DNA of 12,481 nucleotides from contig JAFGNQ010000305.1 of the NCBI GenBank assembly GCA_016926925.1, positions 1 through 12,481 on the forward strand. The letters are read 5' to 3'. Of this stretch, positions 1 to 7,589 are shown in pieces (position 1 is the stretch's first letter; each line of letters opens with the position of its first letter). Below the pieces are notes generated by a model. The model saw nothing but the letters and a program-made list of their open reading frames with translations. It made no database searches and was not told the DNA's origin. The DNA is from Candidatus Aminicenantota bacterium (lineage in GTDB: Bacteria > Acidobacteriota > Aminicenantia > Aminicenantales > Aminicenantaceae). The position numbers were made by a program, and so were the translations under genes.

Positions 1-44
1 AAAAAAAAAGTCTGTCCATTTTTTTTATAAAGGAGGTGTAGGAC
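1..44 (+). promoter_or_regulatory. Leader and strong Shine-Dalgarno of the S41 peptidase gene
   Basis: AAAGGAGGT at 29-37 matches the 16S anti-Shine-Dalgarno end essentially perfectly and lies 7 bases before the ATG at 45, which fixes that start. Upstream are an A9 run (1-9) and a T8 run (19-26) with no GC-rich stem, so I do not call a terminator. The promoter must lie left of the window. Confidence 0.75.
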
Positions 45-2321
45 ATGCAGAATAGAGCAGCTCTCTGGAGAGTTTTGGGTTTGGCGGCAATCCTTTCGCT
101 TTTTGTGCCCGGCTGTCAGAAAAATACGGGCGAGGAAAGCCGGGTGATTTCGAATCTTCGAGCCTTTGCCAAACTCTTCGGCTATGTGCGGTATTTCCAT
201 CCGAGTGACGAGTCCAGTCGAATCGATTGGGATGCCTTCGCAATCTATGGCTCGGAGAAGGTCAAGGACGTGAAAAATGCCCTGGAGCTCAAAGCTGCTC
301 TCGAAGAGCTGTTTTCCCCCCTGGCGCCGACAGCCGCAATTTATCGTACCGGAGAAGCTGCCGGCAGCTCGAAGGTTCCCAGGCCTGAGGATTCCTCGAA
401 TTACAAAGTGGTGGCCTGGCAGCATAGGGGACTGGGATTCGGCCGGGGCAATTCTCCTTACATGAGCGTACGGATCAACACAGAGAACATTCTGTGGTCG
501 GGCATGGGAGCCGGGGTCCTAGCCCAGGGCATTGATGCCCGGAATATCAGGGGAAAAGACTTCAGGCTCAAGGCGTACGTGAAGACGAACGTTCTAGGGA
601 TCGGCAATCAGGCCCAGCTTTGGCTGAGAGTGGACAGAGAAAACAATAAGAGGGGCTTCTTCGATAACATGGATGACAGACCGATTCAATCTTCGGATTG
701 GCGTGAATATGAGATTTCAGGCAAAGTGGATTCAGATGCCCTGACGGTTTTTTTCGGCGGCATCCTGAGCGGGAACGGTCAATCTTGGTGGGACGGATTC
801 CGGTTGTGGGCAAAGGGAGAGGGCGGTGACTGGGAACCTCTGGACATCCGGAATTCCGGGTTTGAAGAAGACACAGCCGGGCAAAAACCTTCATATTGGG
901 GAGCACAGAGTCCCGGCTATAAATACCATATCCAAGAGCAAGATTCCCCCGAGGGGCCGAATTGTCTTCTTCTTGAAAGCGGTTCCGTCAAGTTCAGTGG
1001 AAAGCTTTTTGAAGAATACCCGAAAATCGGTGAGTGCATCCTTAAGGAATTGGATGGAGGGCTTTCCTGCACGATTCCGCTCGCACTTCCTGGGGATGGA
1101 ACGAGAACGCTGGGATCTGAAGAAAGAGCGGCCTTGGATGCGCTGGTTTCCGAACTGAAGAGTTATGAGACCAGCCGTCTCACTGCAAACCGCGAAGATG
1201 TTCGCCTGGGGGATGTCATCATAGCCTGGAATGTCTTCCAGCATTTTTACCCTTATTTCGATGTGATTGGTGGGGATTGGGATGCGGAATTGACGCGCGC
1301 ACTGGATGCGGCATTGTCGGATATGGACGAAGAGGCGTTCTTCGAGACTCTGAGCCGTTTGGTGGCCGGCCTTAAAGACGGGCATGGAAATGTCATGCAC
1401 AAGTCACGGATGGATCTTGCGGGATTGCCGATCCGGGTGGAGTGGATCGAGAAGCGGCTCGTGGTGACGGTTTCTCAGGACCCCCGGCATTTTCGCAGAG
1501 GGGACATCATCAAGGCCATCGACGGCACGGATGCTGAGCAAGTCTTGATCAATGCCGAGACTCTCTTTTCGGGTTCTCCGCAGTGGAAGAGGTACAAGTC
1601 CTGTCTTCAGTTCGGATACGGAAAAGAGGGCAGCCTCGCCGGGCTTGTCGTTAAGAGGGGTCAGGAGAATCTGGAATTCGAAGTCGAGCGCCGTTTCAAG
1701 GGCACTGTCGTAGAACAGAAACATGCTCCCATCCGAGAACTCCATAAGGGTATCTATTATATCGATCTGGACAGAGCTCCATGGGTTGACATCAACGCTT
1801 ATATCGACACGCTGGCACGAGCCAAGGGGATCATTTGCGATATGAGAGGGTACCCGAAAGGCAATCACGAGATTATCTGCCATCTGCTGAAAGAGAACGA
1901 TACCTCCAATGCCTGGATGCAGATACCTCAGATCTTCTATCCCGACGGGGAAAGGGTCGCCGGCTATCAAAAGATGGGCTGGAATCTCATGGCAAAAGAA
2001 CCGCACATCGAAGGGAAAGTCGTGTTCATCACCGACGGCAGGGCGATCAGCTATGCCGAATCATTCCTGAGCTTCATTGAGTATTACAAACTCGGAGAAA
2101 TCGTCGGACAGCCGACTGCCGGAGCCAACGGCAACGTCAATCCCTTTTCGCTTCCCGGCGGTTACACGATTGCCTGGACGGGAATGAAGGTGCTCAAGCA
2201 TGACGGCTCGCAGCATCACCTTATCGGCATACAACCAACGGTTCCTTGTGAAAGGACAGTAGGAGGAGTTCTTGAAGGGCGCGATGAGCTGCTGGAAAGA
2301 GCACTGGAACTCATCGATTGA
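45..2321 (+). CDS. S41-family (tricorn/C-terminal-processing type) peptidase, lipoprotein
   Basis: 758 residues, predicted envelope lipoprotein and serine peptidase. The N-terminus is a signal peptide ending in V-P-G-C, with lipid attachment expected at Cys24. Residues about 37-105 form a helical module containing FGYVRYFHP and IDWDAF. Residues about 165-310 look like a beta-sandwich, carbohydrate-binding-like insert (NSGFEED near its end). A second helical module at about 392-447 ends in LKDGH with His447, the usual S41 histidine. A PDZ-like segment follows (about 455-545). The catalytic domain carries the Ser motif DGRAISYAES (Ser669) followed by GQPTAGANGNVNPF. This arrangement resembles the S41B/tricorn-core type rather than the Ser-Lys CtpA type. 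The two helical modules look like an old internal duplication, the first lacking the DGH motif. Substrate unknown. The gene stands alone on the + strand, convergent with the S9 gene. Family call is firm; the insert call is tentative. Confidence 0.88.
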   Translation: MQNRAALWRVLGLAAILSLFVPGCQKNTGEESRVISNLRAFAKLFGYVRYFHPSDESSRIDWDAFAIYGSEKVKDVKNALELKAALEELFSPLAPTAAIYRTGEAAGSSKVPRPEDSSNYKVVAWQHRGLGFGRGNSPYMSVRINTENILWSGMGAGVLAQGIDARNIRGKDFRLKAYVKTNVLGIGNQAQLWLRVDRENNKRGFFDNMDDRPIQSSDWREYEISGKVDSDALTVFFGGILSGNGQSWWDGFRLWAKGEGGDWEPLDIRNSGFEEDTAGQKPSYWGAQSPGYKYHIQEQDSPEGPNCLLLESGSVKFSGKLFEEYPKIGECILKELDGGLSCTIPLALPGDGTRTLGSEERAALDALVSELKSYETSRLTANREDVRLGDVIIAWNVFQHFYPYFDVIGGDWDAELTRALDAALSDMDEEAFFETLSRLVAGLKDGHGNVMHKSRMDLAGLPIRVEWIEKRLVVTVSQDPRHFRRGDIIKAIDGTDAEQVLINAETLFSGSPQWKRYKSCLQFGYGKEGSLAGLVVKRGQENLEFEVERRFKGTVVEQKHAPIRELHKGIYYIDLDRAPWVDINAYIDTLARAKGIICDMRGYPKGNHEIICHLLKENDTSNAWMQIPQIFYPDGERVAGYQKMGWNLMAKEPHIEGKVVFITDGRAISYAESFLSFIEYYKLGEIVGQPTAGANGNVNPFSLPGGYTIAWTGMKVLKHDGSQHHLIGIQPTVPCERTVGGVLEGRDELLERALELID

Positions 2322-2540
2322 GAGAAGACACAGCAGGCAGGTATCTTTTTCCGTGATGATTTCACATTCAATGAAGGTTTGAGAGCGATTCCTTGTCTCT
2401 GTATTCGTCGGAGATCCCCCCCCCCACCAACCACTGTGCGATTCAACCGACTGTGACTCAACCCGCACGATCTTGCCACAATAAGCTTCACAGATATGGG
2501 GATGGTTTCGAAAACGCATCTCCTGGACTGAAGCATTCCG
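2322..2540. other. Convergent intergenic spacer with C10 tract and imperfect CAACC repeats
   Basis: This 219-base spacer lies between the stops of the S41 (+) and S9 (-) genes. I see no convincing intrinsic terminator in either direction; the best hairpin is only a 4-bp GTGA/TCAC stem near 2353-2365. The spacer holds a run of ten C at 2416-2425. Just after it, CAACC occurs three times (2428, 2444, 2459) at about 16-base spacing, with ACTGTG following the first two copies. Short reading frames here have no ribosome-binding site or recognisable protein, so I call no gene. Confidence 0.6.
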
Positions 2541-4568
2541 CTATTTCTTCTCTTTTTCTTCCTTTATCTCGAGTTCCTCTTCGGGCGGTTCCTCTCCCCA
2601 GATGTACTTGTTAAACCACTGGAAATTATGCGTGAGCACGGCCAGATTCTCCCTGGGCTTGGTGATGCCGTGTCCGAATCCTTTGTAGATGACGAATTTC
2701 ACGGGGACTCCTTTGTCCTGCAATCCTTGATAGAGTTTGAAAGCGTTCGGAATCGGAACGCGCAGGTCGAACTCGCCGTGCTGGATGAGGGTGGGCGTCT
2801 TGGCGTTGTTGATATAAGTCATGGGGCTTGTCTTTCTGTAGACTTCTTCATCCTCCCAGGGTGTAGCCCCGAGATAGACGCGTGTGAAGGGATGAATGTC
2901 CGTGTTGACGTAATATGTTACCCAATCAGAAATTCCCGCTCCAACGCTTACTGCTTTGAACCTGTCGCTGAAAGTGGTGATAAAAGCTGATATATATCCG
3001 CCCTGACTCCAGCCCATGGCACCTAAAAGGTTGTTATCCACAAATCCCTGTGACACAAGGTAATCCACACCCGAGATGACATCCCAGTAGTCTCCGACTC
3101 CGAGGTTGCGATAATTCAGCTTCCGAAAATCCTCGCCGAAACCGGTGCTTCCACGGTAATTGGGTTCAAGAATCACCGCGCCCTTGGCCACCCATTGTTC
3201 GATAGGATAGTACCTGTTCATCCTGTCTAAATACTGAGGCATAGAGATGGAGGAAGGGCCTCCATGAATGATCACGAGCAGCGGGTATTTTTTCTCGGGG
3301 TTGAAGTCCGCCGGCTTGATGAGGACACCCGTTACCTCGGCCCCATCCTTGCTTTTCCATTTGATTTTCTCTTTGACACTTAGCGACCACTCTGCCATCT
3401 GATCCGAATAATGTGTCAACTTTTTTGGCTGGAAGTGATCCGTTTCCGAATGATAAAGCTCTTGAAAATGCAGGGCATCCAATGAGACGAAGGCCATTCG
3501 GGAGCCATGCTTGGTAAAAGAGCATTCCCACAGAATCAATCCATCGCCCTCGGTGATAGGTGCGATTTCCTTGTTAGTCAGATCGATTTTAAAAAGGTGG
3601 CGGGACATGCCCTGGAAGGCCGTGAAAAAGATCACATTGTTTTTCCAAGCGAGAAGAGCTGCATTCTCATCGAAATCTTTTGTCAGAGCCCTGATTTCAC
3701 CGCCTTCTACAGGGATCGTGCAGATGCCGTCATTCAAGAACCATTCCTCTTTCCCATAGCTGGAATTGTAGGCAATGGTTTTTCCATCGGGTGACCAGAG
3801 AGGATTGGCATCACTGCCGGGTTGATTGACCAGTGATCGGATTTCTTTATCTGTCACATTGACGATATAAATATCGGATTTGGACCAGGATTCGGCTCTT
3901 GGATCCGGAGTGGCGCTGAAGGCGATCATGGTCCCATCCGGGGACCAATCCATCGATCCCACATGGAGGTTTTCTCTATCGACTATTTTCTCAGATTGTT
4001 TTGTTGCGAGGTCGAGAACCCAGAGACGGCTCATCGAGAATTCCAGGTCCACAATCTCAAACTTGCCGAATTTTTTTTCGATAGCCTTCTGTCTTTCGCT
4101 CTCTTCGTCGGCTGCAGTGAAGGCAATGTGTTTCCCATCGGGGGACCATTGGTACCCATTCACTCCTGTCGGGGAGTTTGTGAGCCTTCGGGCTTCGCCG
4201 CCAATGGCCGACATGATGTAAACCTGTGGTTTCTCCTCCCGGGAGGAGAGAAATGTGATCTGCATTCCGTCGGGTGACCACTCCGGGCTGTGACTCGATT
4301 TTTTGGCATACGTCATCTGTCTGAGATCACCGCTGGATATCTCGACGAGCCAGATTTGAGTCGTGTATTCATTACCTTCCCAATCGGTTTCCTGGTCAGT
4401 GAAGAGGACGTACTTGCCGTCCGGCGATATTTTCGGAGATCCGGGATATTTGAGATCGAGTATTTCCTTGATTGTGGGGGTCTTCCCCTCAAAACTCATG
4501 GCTGGATCCGGAACCGCTAAAAAAAGACAAACAAAAAGCGTGAAAAGAATCAAAGATTTTATTCGCAT
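2541..4568 (-). CDS. S9-family prolyl oligopeptidase-type peptidase (dipeptidyl/acylaminoacyl-peptidase-like), exported
   Basis: 675 residues from the chosen start. An N-terminal signal peptide (MRIKSLILFTLF..., likely cleaved after PAMS) sends it out of the cytoplasm. The first ~370 residues are a TolB/WD40-like propeller with at least five W-SPDG-type strands (SPDGKYVLF, WSPDGMQITF, WSPDGKHIAF, WSPDGTMIAF, WSPDGKTIAY). The C-terminal alpha/beta-hydrolase domain has HGGP, the NYRGSTGFG strand, and a full triad: Ser521 in GWSQGGY, Asp601 in HGEFDLRVP, His633 in GFGHG. The protein ends in an acidic/lysine-rich tail. The reading frame is open 16 codons further upstream (4616), but that would overlap the S46 gene; GGGGAGG lies 6 bases before the ATG at 4568, so I choose that start. 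Last gene of the mgtE-recO-S46-S9 unit, 31 bases after the S46 stop. Exact specificity (DPP5-like or acylaminoacyl-peptidase) cannot be told from sequence alone. Confidence 0.92.
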   Translation of the reverse strand: MRIKSLILFTLFVCLFLAVPDPAMSFEGKTPTIKEILDLKYPGSPKISPDGKYVLFTDQETDWEGNEYTTQIWLVEISSGDLRQMTYAKKSSHSPEWSPDGMQITFLSSREEKPQVYIMSAIGGEARRLTNSPTGVNGYQWSPDGKHIAFTAADEESERQKAIEKKFGKFEIVDLEFSMSRLWVLDLATKQSEKIVDRENLHVGSMDWSPDGTMIAFSATPDPRAESWSKSDIYIVNVTDKEIRSLVNQPGSDANPLWSPDGKTIAYNSSYGKEEWFLNDGICTIPVEGGEIRALTKDFDENAALLAWKNNVIFFTAFQGMSRHLFKIDLTNKEIAPITEGDGLILWECSFTKHGSRMAFVSLDALHFQELYHSETDHFQPKKLTHYSDQMAEWSLSVKEKIKWKSKDGAEVTGVLIKPADFNPEKKYPLLVIIHGGPSSISMPQYLDRMNRYYPIEQWVAKGAVILEPNYRGSTGFGEDFRKLNYRNLGVGDYWDVISGVDYLVSQGFVDNNLLGAMGWSQGGYISAFITTFSDRFKAVSVGAGISDWVTYYVNTDIHPFTRVYLGATPWEDEEVYRKTSPMTYINNAKTPTLIQHGEFDLRVPIPNAFKLYQGLQDKGVPVKFVIYKGFGHGITKPRENLAVLTHNFQWFNKYIWGEEPPEEELEIKEEKEKK

Positions 4569-4574
4569 GAAATG

Positions 4575-4581
4575 CCTCCCC
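4575..4581 (-). promoter_or_regulatory. Shine-Dalgarno that fixes the S9 start
   Basis: GGGGAGG on the minus strand, 6 bases before the ATG at 4568-4566 and inside the gap after the S46 stop. It supports the internal Met over the longer frame beginning at 4616, and the protein from this Met begins directly with a signal peptide. Confidence 0.8.
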
Positions 4582-4599
4582 ATTTTCATTCCTCGATTT

Positions 4600-6753
4600 T
4601 CAGAATCCCAGCTCATTGAGGATGTGATTGGCTCCGGAAAATTTTTCCGCGATGAAGAGGATGTAGCGAATGTCGACGCTGATCGAACGCTGCAGTTCCG
4701 GAATTTCGTAATAATCGGCTGTGACGCTTTCGTAGGTCATGTCGAAGATAATCCCGATCTGTTCTCCCCGGGCATTCAACGTCGGAGAGCCGGAATTCCC
4801 TCCGGTCACGCTGGTCGTGTTCAAAAAGCAGGCGGGAATGTCTTTAAGGATGGGATCGGCAAAACGGCCGAAATCTCTTTCTTTATAGATTGTTTTCAGC
4901 TTTTCCGGCACATGAAACGGGAATTCTCCCGTATCTTTCTCGATAACGCCCTTGAGAGTCGTCTGCGGCAGATAAGTAACCGCATCCCGGGGATTGTATC
5001 CATTGATGAAGCCGTAGGTGAACCGGATAGTGGAGTTGGCATCGGGTGCGATTCGCCCCTTGTTTTGTTTGAGGAGCGCTTCGAGATAGACCTTTTTCAA
5101 ATCCAACAGTTCTTGGCCGAGGGCTTTTTCTTCTTCCCTCAATATTTCCATTTCTGTTTCAAGATTCGCCGCCAATTGAATGAACGGATCTTTGAGGCTC
5201 ATGAGTTTTTCCAGGTTTAAGTCAACGAGTTCCAGCCTTTTGTCGGAATCCGCCAGGCTGGTGTGGTCATAGAGCTTATTTACAAAATCGTCGATCGCCT
5301 GTTCCGATTTTTGCCCGAGAAGATCTTTCAAGGCTGAAGGAATGAGTTCCGCAGGATTTGCGGATAGCCTCTTGAGTTGATGCTTGAAAAACGAGCGGTC
5401 TGTATCCAAATGATATCCGCGCTCAGCCAGCTGAATTCTCATCTTGATCAAAGAGAGGTTTCGTTCCTGATAGTCCGGATCTCTTTCCATGTCGGGCTTC
5501 TGCCTCTCTTTAACCGTCCTGTAAATCGTGTAAGCTTGAGAAAGGAGAGAGGAACTCGTGTACGGACTCACGATTTGTCCGAGCAAGTTGTTCTTGAAGT
5601 AATGTATCCTGTATTTTTTCATGAATTCGTCGATCTCCGTGAGAGCGCTTTCATATTTGGCTTTTCGTTCCGGACTCTGCCTCACCCAGTGCATGAATTC
5701 TTCCTCTTGAGTTTTTTTGATGCCCATCAGATCGATCTTTTTTATACCTTCGAGTTTGCCCTGGTAGTTCTTCAGGACATTGTTAAGACCCTTGATTATA
5801 CTGGCATACTTGATTTGGATTTCTCTGTTATTTTTGCCGGCCTCCTCGAAGAAACGGATGATATCTTCGAAGAGCGCCATACTTTCTTCCATGTTTTTCA
5901 TGTCGAGGTTGAATTCGGACAATGTGTTGTTCCTGTAAGTCCGGCCCGGGTAGCCCATGACAAAAGAAAATTCTCCTTTTTGAAATCCATCCGGGGAGAC
6001 CTTGATAACGGACTTCGGATTGTAGGGCACGTTTTTTTCGTTGTAGTCGATGCCGGAATTGTCCTCGGACACATAGGCTCTCAAAAAGGTGAAGTCACAG
6101 GTGTGTCGGGGCCACATCCAGTTGTCGATGTCCCCTCCGAAATTGCCCAAATCCTGAGGCGGGGCATATACGAGGCGCACATCTTTGATGCGTTTGAACC
6201 GGAATAGATAGTACGAATTTCCGCTGTACATGTTTGCAATGTCGGCTCGAATATCTTTTCCCGCATTTTCGGCATCTGCGATGAGCTTTTTTTTGGTTTT
6301 GTCGATGGCGTCATACTTTTGCCGGTATGTCATGGAGGGATTGACGGCAGCCAGAATTTTATCCGTGACCTCTTCATAACCCAGGAGAACGTCGGCGATG
6401 TATCCTTTCGCCGGGATTTCTTCTCCTTTTGTCCAGGCGATGAATCCATTTTTGATATAATCCATCTTTTCGGTGGCGGCGCGCTGCAGTGCTCCGAAAG
6501 CGACATGATGATTTGTGAGGATCAGCCCCTCTGAGCTGACAAATTCCCCGGTCCCACCCCCGAGATAGACGACAGCACTCATCAGGCCTGTGCCATCCTC
6601 CTTGTACAGATCTTCCGGATTCATTTTTAAGCCTTTGACCTTCAGGTTGAGGTCTTTCATTTGATGGGGCATCCACATTCCTTCCTCGGCGACGACAAAG
6701 AGAGTGCATCCCACTATGAGGCCGATGATTGTCAAAATACTTTTAGGTTTCAT
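4600..6753 (-). CDS. S46-family dipeptidyl-peptidase (DPP7/DPP11-like), exported
   Basis: 717 residues, the usual length of S46 dipeptidyl-peptidases (about 710-720). A signal peptide covers about residues 1-22. The chymotrypsin-like double barrel is split by a long helical domain (about 270-580), as in the family. Visible triad: His83 in LILTNHHVAFG, Asp210 in GGDIDNWMWPRH, Ser654 in TGGNSGSPTLN. The NWMWPR stretch (211-216) is the segment that binds the substrate amino terminus in characterised members. Family knowledge says the residue 18 after the catalytic Ser sets P1 preference: Gly in DPP7 (hydrophobic), Arg in DPP11 (Asp/Glu). Here that position is Met672 (FDMTYES), so specificity is open. 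Role: removal of dipeptides from oligopeptides in the periplasm or at the surface. AAGGAGAG precedes the ATG, and the start overlaps the end of recO by 11 bases, which implies coupled expression. The S9 peptidase follows. Confidence 0.93.
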   Translation of the reverse strand: MKPKSILTIIGLIVGCTLFVVAEEGMWMPHQMKDLNLKVKGLKMNPEDLYKEDGTGLMSAVVYLGGGTGEFVSSEGLILTNHHVAFGALQRAATEKMDYIKNGFIAWTKGEEIPAKGYIADVLLGYEEVTDKILAAVNPSMTYRQKYDAIDKTKKKLIADAENAGKDIRADIANMYSGNSYYLFRFKRIKDVRLVYAPPQDLGNFGGDIDNWMWPRHTCDFTFLRAYVSEDNSGIDYNEKNVPYNPKSVIKVSPDGFQKGEFSFVMGYPGRTYRNNTLSEFNLDMKNMEESMALFEDIIRFFEEAGKNNREIQIKYASIIKGLNNVLKNYQGKLEGIKKIDLMGIKKTQEEEFMHWVRQSPERKAKYESALTEIDEFMKKYRIHYFKNNLLGQIVSPYTSSSLLSQAYTIYRTVKERQKPDMERDPDYQERNLSLIKMRIQLAERGYHLDTDRSFFKHQLKRLSANPAELIPSALKDLLGQKSEQAIDDFVNKLYDHTSLADSDKRLELVDLNLEKLMSLKDPFIQLAANLETEMEILREEEKALGQELLDLKKVYLEALLKQNKGRIAPDANSTIRFTYGFINGYNPRDAVTYLPQTTLKGVIEKDTGEFPFHVPEKLKTIYKERDFGRFADPILKDIPACFLNTTSVTGGNSGSPTLNARGEQIGIIFDMTYESVTADYYEIPELQRSISVDIRYILFIAEKFSGANHILNELGF

Positions 6754-7588
6754 AAGTTTCTCTCCTTTTGATATTGTTTCCGGCCGTTTCCCTTTGTTCT
6801 CCGAGATCGGCCTTCTTGTTTTTTGATATTTGGGTTCCTTTGTTCTTGGTTCCGGTGAGAAAGGATAGAGATTTGGGTTCTTTCTCCAGATGATAAATCA
6901 GAATTTTTTTCATGGTGTTGCGGAACATCTCGATTTCCTGTTCAGCGAAGGGTCGCTCATTTTTCCCGGGAGGCGGATTTTTCTTTGTCCAATCGAGGAA
7001 CATGCTGAAAGTATGTTGAACTTCATCTTTTCCTTGGGAGAGGCAGCGCTTGCAGTAGATACCGTCTTTTCTATGTGACAGCCAACTCGACGTCGTTATG
7101 ACCTCCCTGCATTTTCGGCACCTCTTGAAATCCGGGAGGATGCCGCAAAGCTTTAAAAACCAGGCTTCGAAATAGGCACTCACGAAATTCAGGTCGGCGT
7201 GTGCTCTAAGTGATTGAAGCGTAGCCTGGAGCAGCCGAAAAAGCGTGTCATCCTTTGACTGTGAGGGAAAGAATTCTTCGATGAGTTCTGCGAAATAGCA
7301 GCATGTGACCGATGTTTCCAGGTCTTTCTGGATTTCAAAGAAGGATTCGGTCAAGTCACAGTTGCTCACTGTAACCAAGTCCTTTCCCTCTTTCTCATAG
7401 TAGTAGACTTTAACCAGGGACATCGGTTCCAAACTGCTTCCGAAACGATTTCCGAATTTGCGAGCCCCCTTGGCAATGCCTTTGAATACGCCCGTATCTC
7501 GTGAGAATAGAACGATAATTTTGTCCTGCTCGCCGATATCGAATGATCTTAATACGAATGCTTCGGATTGTTTGCGGGCCATGACCAC
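6743..7588 (-). CDS. recO: DNA repair protein RecO
   Basis: 281 residues from GTG at 7588, or 279 from the ATG at 7582. RecO binds DNA and SSB, and with RecR loads RecA during RecF-pathway gap repair. The N-terminal OB-fold (about 5-85) starts with the typical SEAFVLRSFDIGEQDKII pattern and includes KGARK. The helical C-terminal part contains a four-Cys zinc site, C157-x2-C160 and C179-x2-C182, in the usual place after LKLCGILPDF. The normal family end is near LEKEPKSLSFL (residue 244). Residues 245-281 are an extra hydrophilic, Lys/Asn/Arg/Glu-rich tail that runs into the S46 start. No clear Shine-Dalgarno precedes either start; the mgtE stop ends one base before the GTG, so translational coupling is likely. 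Which start is used is uncertain. Confidence 0.9.
   Translation of the reverse strand: MVMARKQSEAFVLRSFDIGEQDKIIVLFSRDTGVFKGIAKGARKFGNRFGSSLEPMSLVKVYYYEKEGKDLVTVSNCDLTESFFEIQKDLETSVTCCYFAELIEEFFPSQSKDDTLFRLLQATLQSLRAHADLNFVSAYFEAWFLKLCGILPDFKRCRKCREVITTSSWLSHRKDGIYCKRCLSQGKDEVQHTFSMFLDWTKKNPPPGKNERPFAEQEIEMFRNTMKKILIYHLEKEPKSLSFLTGTKNKGTQISKNKKADLGEQRETAGNNIKRRETYET
6760..6769 (-). promoter_or_regulatory. Shine-Dalgarno of the S46 gene, inside the recO coding sequence
   Basis: AAAAGGAGAG on the minus strand; the AGGAG core ends 8 bases before the ATG at 6753. It lies within the last codons of recO, whose TAA at 6745-6743 falls after the S46 start codon. It decides the S46 start and indicates that both genes share an mRNA. 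Confidence 0.8.
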
Positions 7589-7589
7589 G

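Noticed and set aside
1800..1835. Possible sigma-54 promoter (TGGCACG at about 1813)
   Set aside because: It lies inside the S41 coding sequence and no TTGC follows at the required spacing.
4363..5220. 285-codon open frame on the plus strand opposite the S9/S46 junction
   Set aside because: It runs antisense across two well-supported genes and resembles no protein family; the S46 and S9 motifs on the other strand explain the DNA.
5377..6207. 276-codon plus-strand frame opposite the S46 gene
   Set aside because: Antisense shadow of the S46 coding sequence, with no ribosome-binding site or family resemblance.
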